A stretch of 64,000 nt of DNA from Edaphobacter modestus (GCF_004217555.1 NZ_SHKW01000003.1:62001-126000); one strand, 5' to 3'. Shown: positions 45,701-53,571, counted from the stretch's first letter. Translations and numbers: made by a program. The notes: generated by a model not told the origin, from the letters alone.

Positions 45701-46106
45701 CGTCGAATATTTCGTTGGGCGCTACGCCAAAGTGGCAGGCAAAACGATCCGACATATCTGTAAGCAAACGCTGGAGCGGTTAACGGTCTATGACTGGCCG
45801 GGAAATATCCGTGAATTACAGAACGTCGTGGAACGTGCGGTCATTCTCAGTGAAACGGACACGTTCTTCGTTGATGAGAGCTGGCTGAAACTCGAATCCA
45901 CACAGTCCCGGCAGCCGCGCGAAGGACTTTCGACGTTGTCAGATTGTGAAGTGGAGATCATCGAAGCTGCTCTGGCTGAGTGCCAAGGTCGCATCGCCGG
46001 ACCTTCAGGCGCGGCTGCCAAGCTCGGGATTCCCCGGTCGACGCTCGAATCGAAAATCAGGCGTTTGGGGATTAGCAAGTACGAGTACAAACGCCAAACC
46101 TCCTAA
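39768..46106 (+). CDS. Giant fusion: pseudokinase–STAND-like ATPase–GAF–PAS–PAS–sigma-54 AAA+–Fis HTH
   Basis: The 2112-aa protein begins like trifunctional Ser/Thr-kinase/ATPase/sensor-kinase proteins. A protein-kinase fold lies at about 60-330 (HKDIKPGNVLV near 190). The DFG motif reads TGFGIAS, and no VAIK-type Lys is seen (PSPVLVVALTR), so catalysis is doubtful. An AAA_16/STAND-like ATPase follows (Walker A SGYAGVGKSS near 388, Walker B LVLFVDDLQWLDE near 517), then a long helical region. A GAF domain is at about 1370-1525 and two PAS domains at about 1525-1770. The usual C-terminal histidine kinase is replaced by a sigma-54 activator: [13 protein letters not shown] near 1823, GAFTGA near 1871, [10 protein letters not shown], and a Fis-type HTH from about 2057. 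One polypeptide could therefore carry signal input through to transcription. Confidence 0.9.
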   Translation: MKDVGTPTTDEQGAIENREPISILSGDCDQESNLTTSSLGTPFLQDVPYPGPAAVASGILSGAESSGYVLVPLREGADFTLYRGRQHGNPSPVLVVALTREQPSPQSLRRLEHEYSLAAELDPAWAARPLALSRHEGRTILVLKDPGGEPLDQILHLHQGQPLDLRRALRIAIGLTRALGQIHRRGLIHKDIKPGNVLVDDADSVWLTGFGIASRLPRDRQAPAPPEINAGTLAYMAPEQTGRMNRSIDTPSDFYSFGVTLYQMLTGRLPFAAADAMEWVHCHIARQPAPPDSLCDLPTPVSDIVMRLMAKTAEERYQTTEGLEADLRHCLSELETRGRIDPFPLGAHDIADRLLIPEKLYGREREINAMLEAFDRVVANGTPELVLVSGYAGVGKSSVVHELQKALIAPQGLFAAGKFDQYKRDIPYETLAQAFQTLIRQILTKKEAEVDQWREALAQAVGPNGQLIIDLVPELEFILGKQPPIPDLPPQDAQNRFQRVFRSFLNAFATREHPLVLFVDDLQWLDEATLDLFVHLFSHSEVKYLLLIGAYRDNEVDASHQLCQTLEAIRDTDAKMLEIVLTPLELDDVNRLVSEALHCARLTAHPLAELVHQKTGGNPFFVIQFLTVLVDEELLSLDQVARVWQWDMNRIRSKGYTDSVVDLMVGRIKRLSAEAQKALKELACLGSVVEVSTLALVHEGAEETMHAALSEAVGAGLIYPDGSSYSFLHDRIQQAAYSLIPQEDCAGVHLTVGRALLAKMATEKLAEHLFDVANHFNRGAALLVQDEERIRVATINLRAGRKANASAAYASARAHFSDGAALLDEGAWVSHYELISSLSLEWARAELLTGNSEKCGQLVEDLLQRRLSRVDRAAAYQLKVQSHFLKAEYSEAVASALTGLGTFGIDIPAHPTWEDVQAAFEAVWQSLDGRPIESLIDLSLMSDPELQAGIQVLSALTPSAFFTDLRLWCLLVSRMVKIGIEHGTSGASAHAFADWSFVLGHVSCRFGDADRFAKLACNLVEKHGFIAYRTKVHSTKGAIGLFTQPIKTALDSMRTAIRTGVETGDLSFACFGQQQCIAALLLRNDPLDVVWGESEKALRFVCEAKYRDFTDIVEGQRRFIATMQGRTASFSTFNDAQFDEKTYEAQLTGKRLPMMICWYWIFKLKARFLSGDYPEALAAADKAQSLLAASTGLIQLLDYFYYFALTVAACYENASADQQQVWHDLLLTHVEQLRAWAEINPSTFADKHALVSAEIGRLERRDSDAMRLYEQAITLARENGFIQNEALAYEIAARFYAERGVETVAHAFLRSARNSYDGWGAHGKVGQLDAQHPHLREERARGALATTTGTQVEQLDVEAVFKASKALSSEILLPRLIEKLMRLAVEHAGAERGLLILLRDDEPQIEAEAVTGHERAAVTVRRMAVTSSDLPQSALHYVIRTRERVLLDDASVENLYSQDEYLRRKHPRSVLCVPIVKQSKFVGVLYLENNLTPRAFTSDRVAVLELLASQAAISLENAGLYSDLQRGETFLAEAQSLSHTGSFGWSVANGEIYWSVETYNIFEYDRKARPTLEMGVRRTHPDDRELVQQARDRASEARADFELEHRLLMPNGSVKHLHVSARALTNSSGDLEFVGAVTDVTAAKQAEEKRRQDEHELRRITDAIPQLIVVLNPDGRTVYVNRVALEYTGLSIEEVQADTFRDRVIHPEDLERFREVRQSELPKGVPFETERQILGKDGKYRWYLLRYNPFRDEQGRVVRWYATGTDIEDRKVAEQRLQNENVSLREDVDRFSMFEEIVGSCEPMRQVLKQVTKVASSASTVLILGETGTGKELIARALHRRSNRASRAFVRVNCAAIPQSLIASELFGHEKGAFTGALQRRIGRFESADGGTLFLDEIGDLPMETQIALLRVLQEREFERVGSNHPISVDVRLIAATNGDLPTAVAAGTFRQDLFYRLNVVPIVIPPLRERAEDIPLLVEYFVGRYAKVAGKTIRHICKQTLERLTVYDWPGNIRELQNVVERAVILSETDTFFVDESWLKLESTQSRQPREGLSTLSDCEVEIIEAALAECQGRIAGPSGAAAKLGIPRSTLESKIRRLGISKYEYKRQTS

Positions 46107-46176
46107 TGGCGATACCATTTCGCTCTCGTGGAGCAGTTCCTTCCATCAGGCGCTCCTTTCCCTCGTTGTAAGGCAA
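46107..46176. other. Gap after the giant gene
   Basis: This is short non-coding DNA between convergent sequences. No T-rich terminator hairpin is seen. Confidence 0.3.
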
Positions 46177-46530
46177 TTATTTGACAGGCTGGTTGTTGGT
46201 GAACAGGTCAAGTTGACTTTGAGGCGCGTTGTTGCCGAAACACAGCTTGAAGTTCCGATCCGCCTCCACAGCAGCAGATGCGCTGTGAGGAAACAGATTC
46301 CTTTTACGCGCTGGGAGAGGGGCTTCGGTATCACCGAGGCTTGCGGCGATGGCCTTACCCGGTTCAGCGCCGTCGTACATTACGAGGTTGGCGCCTTCTC
46401 CAGCGAAGGGCAACGCCAGGTGTGCTGCATCACTGGACATCAATTAAGAATACAGCCGGCGCCCACTTCATCGGCGGCCCCATAAATCACCAAATCGGTT
46501 TCGACACAACGTAGACATCGACCCGCACAA
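46177..46530 (-). pseudogene. FAD-dependent monooxygenase (TetX-like) relic
   Basis: The minus strand encodes DAAHLALPFAGEGANLVMYD, then GKAIAASLGDTEAPL and LCFGNNAPQSQLDLFTN. This is the C-terminal FAD-binding part of TetX-like monooxygenases (GDAAHL.PPFAGEGAN). Just upstream (about 46470-46530) a piece reading VETDLVIYGAAD resembles their TDLVIGADG segment after a stop codon. The middle and N-terminus are missing. Confidence 0.6.
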
Positions 46531-46943
46531 GACCACGCACGACGTGTTGGAGTTCGCCTTCGCGGAAATTGCCTGCTCTCCGAACGCTTCGGCAATGTGC
46601 AGTCATCAACAGCCGGTCCCGGGCTCGGCAGGCGATTCGACTGGTTGAGATCTCGTCATTTGTCGAAAATGCACCACTGAAAATCCGAGGTCATCCATTT
46701 TGCTTCAGTGACTTACGTATGGCACTCGCCATGCATATTATCCAGATACCGCAGGAACGTGGATTCTCAAATTCAGCAACCGATGATGAGTTGCCAAAGA
46801 AGCACAACGAATGGCCCTGTATCTTCCAATCCATCCTACTGGCGCATTCACTGAGATTGGCGCTGTTTATGCGACCGCTTTCCTTAGCGGTCCATGATCT
46901 TGTGTCGGTATCTTGCGATTGCGCTGAAAGGAATGGCCCACCA
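46531..46943. other. Leader region of STAS gene with weak sigma-54-like site
   Basis: There is no convincing gene. A plus frame from 46569 runs into the STAS gene, but its upstream 125 codons look random. A -24/-12-like element, TGGCGC-N5-ATGC, lies at 46858-46872, 72 bp before the ATG. Confidence 0.35.
46858..46872 (+). promoter_or_regulatory. Weak sigma-54-like promoter
   Basis: TGGCGC, five bases, then ATGC: the GG and GC doublets have the correct spacing, with two departures from TGGCAC-N5-TTGC. It lies upstream of the STAS gene at 46944. Confidence 0.3.
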
Positions 46944-47231
46944 ATGTTGAGGATTGAAAAAGAGTTGGACGGACACACTACAACCTTGCGGCTCATTGGC
47001 CGAATTCAATCGGCCGATATCGGCAGCATACAGGCTCAAATGGATGATGACAGTGTTCACGTCCTCTTTGACCTGGGTGAGGTCACTCTAGTGAACGTCG
47101 AGGTTATACGATTCCTGAGCGATTGCGAGGACGAGGGGGTTGTATTGATTCACTGTCCTCCCTATGTCCGCGAGTGGATTCTTCGCGAGCGAGATGAACG
47201 GTCAGGGCCGCGAATTCCGGATGGCACCTGA
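46944..47231 (+). CDS. STAS-like domain protein
   Basis: The ATG at 46944 has AAAGGA upstream. The 95-aa protein (MLRIEKELDGHTTTLRLIGR, then VHVLFDLGEVTLVNVEVIRF and GVVLIHCPPYVREWI) has the anti-sigma-antagonist-like alternating fold. The usual phospho-Ser position is not obvious. Such proteins may regulate by protein-protein contact. It is placed between two sigma-54 activator genes. Confidence 0.72.
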   Translation: MLRIEKELDGHTTTLRLIGRIQSADIGSIQAQMDDDSVHVLFDLGEVTLVNVEVIRFLSDCEDEGVVLIHCPPYVREWILRERDERSGPRIPDGT

Positions 47232-47273
47232 TTCGTTTGCGTGGGTTCAGACAATTGAACACGCCTAATCTTT

Positions 47274-47300
47274 GAGGTGAGACGCTACACGCCTCACCTC
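47274..47300. repeat. Inverted repeat GAGGTGAG-N11-CTCACCTC
   Basis: Perfect 8-bp arms start 43 bp after the STAS stop. There is no T-run, so an activator-binding site or weak terminator are both possible. Confidence 0.4.
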
Positions 47301-47481
47301 GAACCGCTCTTGCCATCAAAATGCCTTTCCGCCCGTCGAAACAAGCGCACCTCGAAAGGGACTCCATCCGTTGTCGGGCCAGTTCTTGATTCCAATCAGT
47401 TCTGCCGAGAGTTCGCCATTTGTCGAGCGTGTGCAACATGAATCTGGCTATGACGTCGTTTGTTTTCAATGTCTTAGCGGT

Positions 47482-47496
47482 TGGCATGTCACCTGC
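47482..47496 (+). promoter_or_regulatory. Sigma-54-like promoter upstream of activator gene
   Basis: TGGCAT-N5-CTGC has correct -24/-12 spacing and one mismatch in the TTGC half. It lies about 100-130 bp before the activator start, so autoregulation is possible. Confidence 0.4.
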
Positions 47497-47578
47497 TTGT
47501 CTAAGAGATTAGGAAGCGCAGGAGGCAGATTGTTATCAAGATGGCACGCTGCGAGAGAGGTCGGGTAATGGCTCAACC

Positions 47579-48655
47579 ATGCACCATCGGTGGAAATCTG
47601 AGGTGGTACTTATGGCAACCTCGTTAACTTTCAGATCCCGTGACTCGGGCATGGGAGAGCGCAGCCTGGAACAGATCATAGGGAGCAGCGCCGCACTGGG
47701 CGCTGTGCTTGCGAAAGTCGATCTCGTGGCTCCGACCGACTCCACCGTGCTGGTCCTGGGAGAGACGGGCACGGGTAAAGAGTTGGTTGCCCGCGCCGTT
47801 CATAATCTCAGCCGCCGTGCCGGACGCCCATTTGTAAAGGTGAATTGTGCGGCCATTCCCTTCGACCTGCTGGAAAGCGAGCTCTTTGGTCACGAGAGAG
47901 GAGCCTTCACCGGAGCTATTGCGCAGAAGATTGGCCGCTTCGAAATGGCAGATACGGGCAGCCTGTTTCTGGACGAAATCGGGGACATACCCCTGGCGTT
48001 GCAGTCGAAGCTGCTCCGGGTTCTGCAAGAACAGGAGTTCGAGCGGCTGGGGAGCGGCCGAACTCATCGGATCAACGTTCGCCTCATTGCGGCCACACAT
48101 CGCGATTTGGCCGGCATGATTGCACGGAGCGAATTCCGAAGCGACCTGTACTACCGGCTGAATGTCTTTCCCGTCGTGCTACCGCCATTACGCAACCGAA
48201 AGAGCGATATCCCAGAGCTGGTTTCTTATTTTGTTCGGATTCTTTCTCAACGCATGGGCAAGCCGATTCAGCAAGTACCACCGGAAACAATGGCAGCGTT
48301 TGCTTCCTATACCTGGCCGGGGAACGTACGCGAACTACAGAACCTGGTCGAACGTGCCGTGATCCTTTCCTGCGATGGAGTGCTTCCTAACCCACTACCG
48401 ATAAACCATCAAGACACGGTAGCTGTAATTTGCAACTCGACTAACTTGAAGGAGGTCGACCGGGCGCTAATTTTGCAAGCATTGGAAGCGGCGGACTGGG
48501 TGATAGGCGGCCCAGTCGGTGCAGCCGCTAAGCTGGGACTCAATCGTACGACGTTAGCTTACAAAATGAATAAACTTGGACTTGTCCGCCCCATCCGAAT
48601 GCGCAGCGCAGTACCGCCAGAGGGAATCGACCACGCTGAGTCAACAGCAACCTAA
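47579..48655 (+). CDS. Sigma-54-dependent transcriptional activator, Fis family
   Basis: The 358-aa protein consists of an AAA+ domain ([56 protein letters not shown]-finger region [18 protein letters not shown]) and a C-terminal HTH ([34 protein letters not shown]). No receiver, GAF or PAS input domain is present, so it should be controlled in trans, as in PspF-like activators. The start could also be the ATG at 47612. It lies 326 bp upstream of the efflux operon, whose leader has sigma-54 promoter matches. Confidence 0.93.
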   Translation: MHHRWKSEVVLMATSLTFRSRDSGMGERSLEQIIGSSAALGAVLAKVDLVAPTDSTVLVLGETGTGKELVARAVHNLSRRAGRPFVKVNCAAIPFDLLESELFGHERGAFTGAIAQKIGRFEMADTGSLFLDEIGDIPLALQSKLLRVLQEQEFERLGSGRTHRINVRLIAATHRDLAGMIARSEFRSDLYYRLNVFPVVLPPLRNRKSDIPELVSYFVRILSQRMGKPIQQVPPETMAAFASYTWPGNVRELQNLVERAVILSCDGVLPNPLPINHQDTVAVICNSTNLKEVDRALILQALEAADWVIGGPVGAAAKLGLNRTTLAYKMNKLGLVRPIRMRSAVPPEGIDHAESTAT

Positions 48656-48681
48656 TACAAGCTTCAGCTCCACTCGATTGC

Positions 48682-48696
48682 TGGCAGCATACTTGC
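48682..48696 (+). promoter_or_regulatory. Sigma-54 promoter candidate, distal
   Basis: TGGCAG-CATAC-TTGC matches the -24/-12 consensus except for one base. It overlaps an imperfect dyad, so it may instead be part of an activator site. Confidence 0.45.
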
Positions 48697-48893
48697 GATA
48701 CAAGCATGGTTGTTCCTGAATCGTACCTCGTCTTTACTTCGATCTGATCTTCCATTCTTTGACAACGCTGCGGCCGCGAACCGGCAATCGGCATTCTGTC
48801 TTGGCGCCAAAGATTGGACGAAAACCAAAGCGCTCTCACGCTGGTCATTTCTCAAGTCATTTGAATTCCGTCATTTCCAATGTGCTTGTGCCT

Positions 48894-48908
48894 TGGCAAG
48901 GAGATTGC
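48894..48908 (+). promoter_or_regulatory. Sigma-54 promoter candidate, proximal
   Basis: TGGCAA-GGAGA-TTGC followed by T fits the -24/-12 consensus with correct spacing. The expected transcript start near 48920 gives a leader of about 60 nt before the tolC-like ATG at 48982. Confidence 0.6.
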
Positions 48909-48981
48909 TGTTGTAAGTAGCCGAGCTCATCTTTTAGACCGGCACTTTCGTGGCATGAGAAGAGGAGGAAGGAAGCAAAGC

Positions 48982-50436
48982 ATGTGCGACCATAAAATGC
49001 AGCGTGAGTACCCGGGTGCGATAAAGCCGCGGAAGTTTGTTATTTCGCCTCCTCTATTGCTCTCGCTAATCATGAGCCTCATGGCCTCAGCGGTGTCGGG
49101 ACAGGGGGTACAAGTGCCTCTAACATCGCCTTCTGTCTCCGTAACATCGATCCAGACCGGCTCGAAAAGCCAACCTGATATCGCTCCTAATCAGGACACG
49201 GTTTCGCTGACGATGCATGAGGCCGTGAAGATTGCACTTAAGCAGAACCCTCGCTTGTTGGCTGCTCGAATCGAAGCTCTCGAGGTTAAACAGAGCGCGA
49301 AAGTTGCAAGGTCCGTGTACTTGCCTAAGGCTACGTTGGGGCTTGAAGAGCAAATGCAGCGACTCAATCTTGCGACAAACTTCGGTCAGGAATCTGCTCC
49401 TTACTCGGTTGGTCCATATAGTAATGTGCAGCTCGGGGCTACCTTCGATGTGCCAATCATTGCGGTGTCGGCGTGGAGCAGCTACCAGGCGGAAAAGCGC
49501 AGAGCAGAATCTTCGCAGGAGCAGGCCGCAGATGTTCAGGAATCGATTGCGAGCATCGTCGTCGCCCAGTATCTGTCATTGTTGCGGTCGAAGGCGACGG
49601 AACAGGCCGTTCAGAGTCGTATCGATCTGGCGACTGTCCTGCTGCGCCTTGCCAACGACCAGTTGGCACAGGGTACCGGAACCACCACAGATGCGCTGCG
49701 AGCAAACGTCGAGCTACACGTAGAGAAAGAAAATCTTGTTCGGGCGCAATCTCACACGAGAGCTTACGGCTATGGCCTCGCACGGGTTCTGGGGTTGAAG
49801 GAGAACCAGCAGGTACTTGCGGCAGAAAGTCTCACTGCAGCCGACGAACAGGTTCCTGATGAACAGCAGTCGCTCGCCGAAGCATTCAACACACGCCCGG
49901 ATCTTCTGGCTGCTGAAGCCCAACATCAGGCTGCAAAGTATGACAGCAAAGCGGCGGCGGAACAACGATTGCCCGAGTTTCACTTCGATGGCTATTGGGC
50001 TCAAAGTGGACGAAACCCCGCAGGAGCTCTTCCGATATACATCTATCAGGGAGAGATGAGGCTTCCGATCTTTACCGGCGGCAGAATTACCGCTGAATCC
50101 AAACGTGCAAGATTGGCTGCTGATCGTTCCCAACAAACCGTTACGGAGCGCCAGGACGTAATAACGCAGGAGGTCCGTACTGCATTGTCGACGCTCGATG
50201 CTGCACGTCAGGAGTTGCAGCTCTCGACAGAGGCATTGAGGCTTTCAACGCGTGAACTAACGGAGTCGCGCGATCGCTTTGCGGCGGGAATCACAAACAA
50301 TATTGAAGTCATCACGGCCCAAAACTCACTTGCTCAGGCGACAGATAGCCAGATAGGAGCGATGTTCGACTTGCAACAAGCAAAGGCAGATTTGTCCCAT
50401 TCACGCGGGCGCATCGCTGAGGAATATGGAAATTAA
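48982..50436 (+). CDS. TolC-family outer-membrane efflux protein
   Basis: The 484-aa protein from the ATG at 48982 follows a GGAGGAAGGA stretch and has a signal-like segment (PPLLLSLIMSLMASAVSGQG). The OEP repeats show LTMHEAVKIALKQNPRLLAA and DEQQSLAEAFNTRPDLLAAE, and the C-terminal helix has FAAGITNNIEVITAQNSLAQ. It forms the trimeric outer-membrane duct for the adaptor and MFS pump that follow 11 and about 50 nt downstream. Confidence 0.92.
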   Translation: MCDHKMQREYPGAIKPRKFVISPPLLLSLIMSLMASAVSGQGVQVPLTSPSVSVTSIQTGSKSQPDIAPNQDTVSLTMHEAVKIALKQNPRLLAARIEALEVKQSAKVARSVYLPKATLGLEEQMQRLNLATNFGQESAPYSVGPYSNVQLGATFDVPIIAVSAWSSYQAEKRRAESSQEQAADVQESIASIVVAQYLSLLRSKATEQAVQSRIDLATVLLRLANDQLAQGTGTTTDALRANVELHVEKENLVRAQSHTRAYGYGLARVLGLKENQQVLAAESLTAADEQVPDEQQSLAEAFNTRPDLLAAEAQHQAAKYDSKAAAEQRLPEFHFDGYWAQSGRNPAGALPIYIYQGEMRLPIFTGGRITAESKRARLAADRSQQTVTERQDVITQEVRTALSTLDAARQELQLSTEALRLSTRELTESRDRFAAGITNNIEVITAQNSLAQATDSQIGAMFDLQQAKADLSHSRGRIAEEYGN

Positions 50437-50447
50437 GGAGTGCCCAC

Positions 50448-51761
50448 ATGATTGAGACCAACACGCAATCCGGTTCCCCAGTAGCGTCACCGGCATCGAG
50501 TGAGCAATCAACCCTGGTAGTTCGTGCTCGTAATGCGGCAGCGTGGGCCGCCAGGAATAAGCTTTACGTCCTTCTCGCGGTCATTGTCCTCGCCGTCGGT
50601 CTTTTTTGGGTTTTCACCGAGGACCTGAATCCCGGCACGGATGATGCGCAGGTCGATGGCCACTCGATTGTTATCTCCCCCCGTGTGCCCGGCTATGTCC
50701 AGAAGATGTTGATCGACGACAACACACGCGTGAAACAGGGCGACCTGATGATCCAGCTTGATCCTGCCGACTATCAGGCGAAAGTTGATGAGGCCCGCGC
50801 GGCTTTACAAGTTGCGGAGGCCCGAGCTGCAGCCCTCAAAATCACGGTTCCGTTCACGATAGGAACGACTAGCAGTGCGACGGTTGCAGCGTCAGCGCAA
50901 GTCGAAGCGGAACGTTCGGAGCTTGCTAGCGCAGAGGCGACTTATCAACGTCTCTCGACCTCTGAGCTCAAGTTTGCTGAGGCCAACATCGCTGCAAGAA
51001 AGGCCGAGTTGGATAAGGCTGACTCCGACGTGAAGAGAACGCGGACACTCGCTGAACTATCCGAAATCTCCCGGCAGCAATTCGATGCTTATCTGGCGAC
51101 CGATGAGGTGGCACGTAACGAATGGCTGGCGGCGCAGCAGAAGCTAGACGCTACGAAACGCGAGGCCGAGGCAGCTAAGGCCGCCCAGGATACAGCGCAT
51201 GCACGAATAGCCCAGGGCGAGGCCGAGGTGCGACAGAGCAAGGCACAGCAGTTGGAGTCCGGAGTAAGAAAAGCCGATTACCAGTCCGCGCTTGCAGATG
51301 TGGAGCAAGCGAAGGCGACCTTGAACCAGGCGCTGTTGAACCTCAGCTATACCCAACTACGCGCTCCCATGTACGCGACTGTAACGAAGCGCACTGTCGA
51401 ACAAGGTCAGCAGTTTGCCGTTGGACAGGCAATGTTCGATCTCGTGCCACTCGATGAGATTTGGATAACGGCGAATCTGAAAGAGACGCAGATGGCGCAC
51501 GTTCGTCCCGGAGAAAAGGTCAAGATTGACGTCGACACCTACGGGCACAAAACCTTCTACGGCGTAGTGGACTCGATTGCCAGCTCAACCGGTTCAAGGC
51601 AAGCCCTGCTTCCTCCGGAAAACGCCACGGGCAACTTTGTAAAAGTAGTGCAGCGTATTCCTGTAAAAATTCTCGTCCATCAGGCTTCTAACGACGGTGA
51701 CGTGCTCCGTCCTGGGATGAACGTCGAGGTCAAAGTTAAAACCAGTTGGTGGATGTTTTAA
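50448..51761 (+). CDS. HlyD/EmrA-family membrane fusion protein
   Basis: The 437-aa protein has one N-terminal membrane helix (KLYVLLAVIVLAVGLFWVFT). The lipoyl-like halves follow (TDDAQVDGHSIVISPRVPGYV; LRAPMYATVTKRTVEQGQQF) around a long alpha-hairpin rich in Ala, Glu and Lys. The GTDDAQV motif is typical of EmrA adaptors. AAGGAG precedes the ATG. It links the MFS pump to the TolC-like protein. Confidence 0.93.
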   Translation: MIETNTQSGSPVASPASSEQSTLVVRARNAAAWAARNKLYVLLAVIVLAVGLFWVFTEDLNPGTDDAQVDGHSIVISPRVPGYVQKMLIDDNTRVKQGDLMIQLDPADYQAKVDEARAALQVAEARAAALKITVPFTIGTTSSATVAASAQVEAERSELASAEATYQRLSTSELKFAEANIAARKAELDKADSDVKRTRTLAELSEISRQQFDAYLATDEVARNEWLAAQQKLDATKREAEAAKAAQDTAHARIAQGEAEVRQSKAQQLESGVRKADYQSALADVEQAKATLNQALLNLSYTQLRAPMYATVTKRTVEQGQQFAVGQAMFDLVPLDEIWITANLKETQMAHVRPGEKVKIDVDTYGHKTFYGVVDSIASSTGSRQALLPPENATGNFVKVVQRIPVKILVHQASNDGDVLRPGMNVEVKVKTSWWMF

Positions 51762-51812
51762 GCTCGCTCGACGCAGCCATGCGTCTTGTCGCCGAATAAG
51801 AAGAGGAATTTG

Positions 51813-53465
51813 ATGCAGGAACAGATAATTCATCCACAGCCACCTCCAGCCAGCTCGCCCACAGAACTGTCGCCCAACCAGAGCAAATATCTCCTTCTCG
51901 GTCTTGCTCTTGCAACGGCGATGGAGTTTTATACCTTCGAGAGCATGAATATGGTTCTTCCCGATATCACTGGATCGCTGGGCGTCTCCTTCGACGAAGC
52001 AAGCTGGATACTGACGGTCTACAGTTCTTTTCTTTTTCTTGGCGTTCCATTGTCCTTCTGGTTGGCCGGCCATTTCGGCTACAAACGTTTTCTGATGTGG
52101 AATACGGCTCTGTTTGCCATGATGTCCGTGGGTGCCGATTTGTCGCCTACGCTAGGGACCATGCTTATTTTCCGTGCTATCCAAGGACTGGCTGGAGCTG
52201 GTCTCACAGTGTGGTGGCTCGCTGGAATCTACATGATCATACCGAAAGAGAAATGGGGTTCGTCCATGATGACGACTACGGTGAGGCTGTATTTTGCGAA
52301 CATGGCGGGCCTCATTCTCAGCGGCTTTCTTACCGATCACCTCAACTGGCGATTGATCTGCGTGCCAAACATGATTCTGGCCTTTGCAGCCATTCGGCTT
52401 CTGAAGATCAATTTTCCTGTGTTGCCGAAAGCGGGTTCACTGCGATTGCGGCACACAGACTACCCAGGACTGATCCTTGCAGCCATTGGGTTTCTCTCCT
52501 TGCAGGTTATCCTGAGCCGCGGGCACGTTGATGATTGGTTCGGGTCGCCCCATATCCGCCTGCTTGCTTTGATCAGCGTTACGGCCATCATAGCTTTCGT
52601 GTACTGGGAGCGCCGTCCGGGCAATCATTTTCCATTGATGGACATGTCGCTCCTTTCCAATCGTTACACGCTGGCAGCGGTGTTTATCGGCATCTTCGCG
52701 GGGATGATCCTCTCCGGTAGCTTGTTCGTACTTCCTCAGTTTCTGCGTCTCGTCGATACCCAAACTCACAGCGCAACACAGACGGGCTGCCTGATTGCCT
52801 TCTACACATTGGCCTACGCAGTACTGCGTCCAATCATGTCGAAGGTTCTATCGAAGATTGGCCCAAGAAAAACGACAGCCCTGGCCTTCTGCTTGTTGAT
52901 AGTCGCGATGCTCCTTTTCTACCGCTGCATCACTACCTCAACACCGGACGCATACTTCCTGCTGCCGTTGGCCCTTTATGCAGGGTGTCTCACGACGGTG
53001 CTACCTGCAATTGGTCAAGGTGCAGTTGGGAAATTGGATCCGGGCAGACAGCTCGATGGTTTGCAGATTTATTTGACTTTTCGGCAGCTTGGAGCATCGC
53101 TCGGAGTCGCATTCCTAACCATCCTTCTGGAGCGGCGTGAGACGCTCCACTCCTCCCGTCTATACGAACACCTGAACGCGGCAAACGAAACAACCTCAAC
53201 TGCGTTGAGTTCAATGTCCAATTTCCTCTACACAAACAGCGGCGCAAGCCCCACCGGAACCAGGTTAATGTCCGTCGGTTTACTTGCACGAGGCGGGGCG
53301 CAACAGGTTGCAAGTCTGAGCTACGCCGATTGCTTCCTCTTTATGGCAATGATCGGAGGTCTCGCATTTTGTTTTATTCCTCTACTGCCGCCATTTGTCG
53401 CCGCTCCGAAGCAAGCCGAACAACTTCTTCCGAGTCGGATCGAGAAGGAAACGCCGCGGACTTGA
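51813..53465 (+). CDS. MFS drug/H+ antiporter, DHA2 (EmrB-like)
   Basis: The 550-aa protein has about fourteen membrane helices. Motif A-like WLAGHFGYKRFLMWN follows helix 2, and FDEASWILTVYSSFLFLGVP is typical of EmrB. The ATG at 51813 follows AGAGGAA; the open frame extends to a TTG at 51786. With the adaptor and TolC-like protein it forms a tripartite export pump; the substrate is unknown. Confidence 0.92.
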   Translation: MQEQIIHPQPPPASSPTELSPNQSKYLLLGLALATAMEFYTFESMNMVLPDITGSLGVSFDEASWILTVYSSFLFLGVPLSFWLAGHFGYKRFLMWNTALFAMMSVGADLSPTLGTMLIFRAIQGLAGAGLTVWWLAGIYMIIPKEKWGSSMMTTTVRLYFANMAGLILSGFLTDHLNWRLICVPNMILAFAAIRLLKINFPVLPKAGSLRLRHTDYPGLILAAIGFLSLQVILSRGHVDDWFGSPHIRLLALISVTAIIAFVYWERRPGNHFPLMDMSLLSNRYTLAAVFIGIFAGMILSGSLFVLPQFLRLVDTQTHSATQTGCLIAFYTLAYAVLRPIMSKVLSKIGPRKTTALAFCLLIVAMLLFYRCITTSTPDAYFLLPLALYAGCLTTVLPAIGQGAVGKLDPGRQLDGLQIYLTFRQLGASLGVAFLTILLERRETLHSSRLYEHLNAANETTSTALSSMSNFLYTNSGASPTGTRLMSVGLLARGGAQQVASLSYADCFLFMAMIGGLAFCFIPLLPPFVAAPKQAEQLLPSRIEKETPRT

Positions 53466-53571
53466 AGGGAAATGCACACCCAAGCGCTTCATTTGGGGAA
53501 TTGATGCCGGCATTGGGCAGGCATTGGCATACATATCGTTCTAACACCTTTGTGATGCAAGGAGAATTGCG

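Larger units (their letters stand above)
47232..47611. other. Leader of the second sigma-54 activator
   Basis: It contains an inverted repeat (47274-47300) and a sigma-54-like element (47482-47496). Plus frame 47371-47568 has no family motif. Confidence 0.35.
48656..48981. other. Leader region of the TolC-HlyD-MFS operon
   Basis: There is no gene. It contains two -24/-12 elements (48682-48696 and 48894-48908) and an imperfect dyad, CATACTTG-N5-CAAGCATG, at 48688-48708 that could be an upstream activator site. Confidence 0.55.

Noticed and set aside
46569-46943. Upstream extension of the STAS gene frame
   Set aside because: The 125 extra residues look random and the ATG at 46944 has a Shine-Dalgarno sequence.
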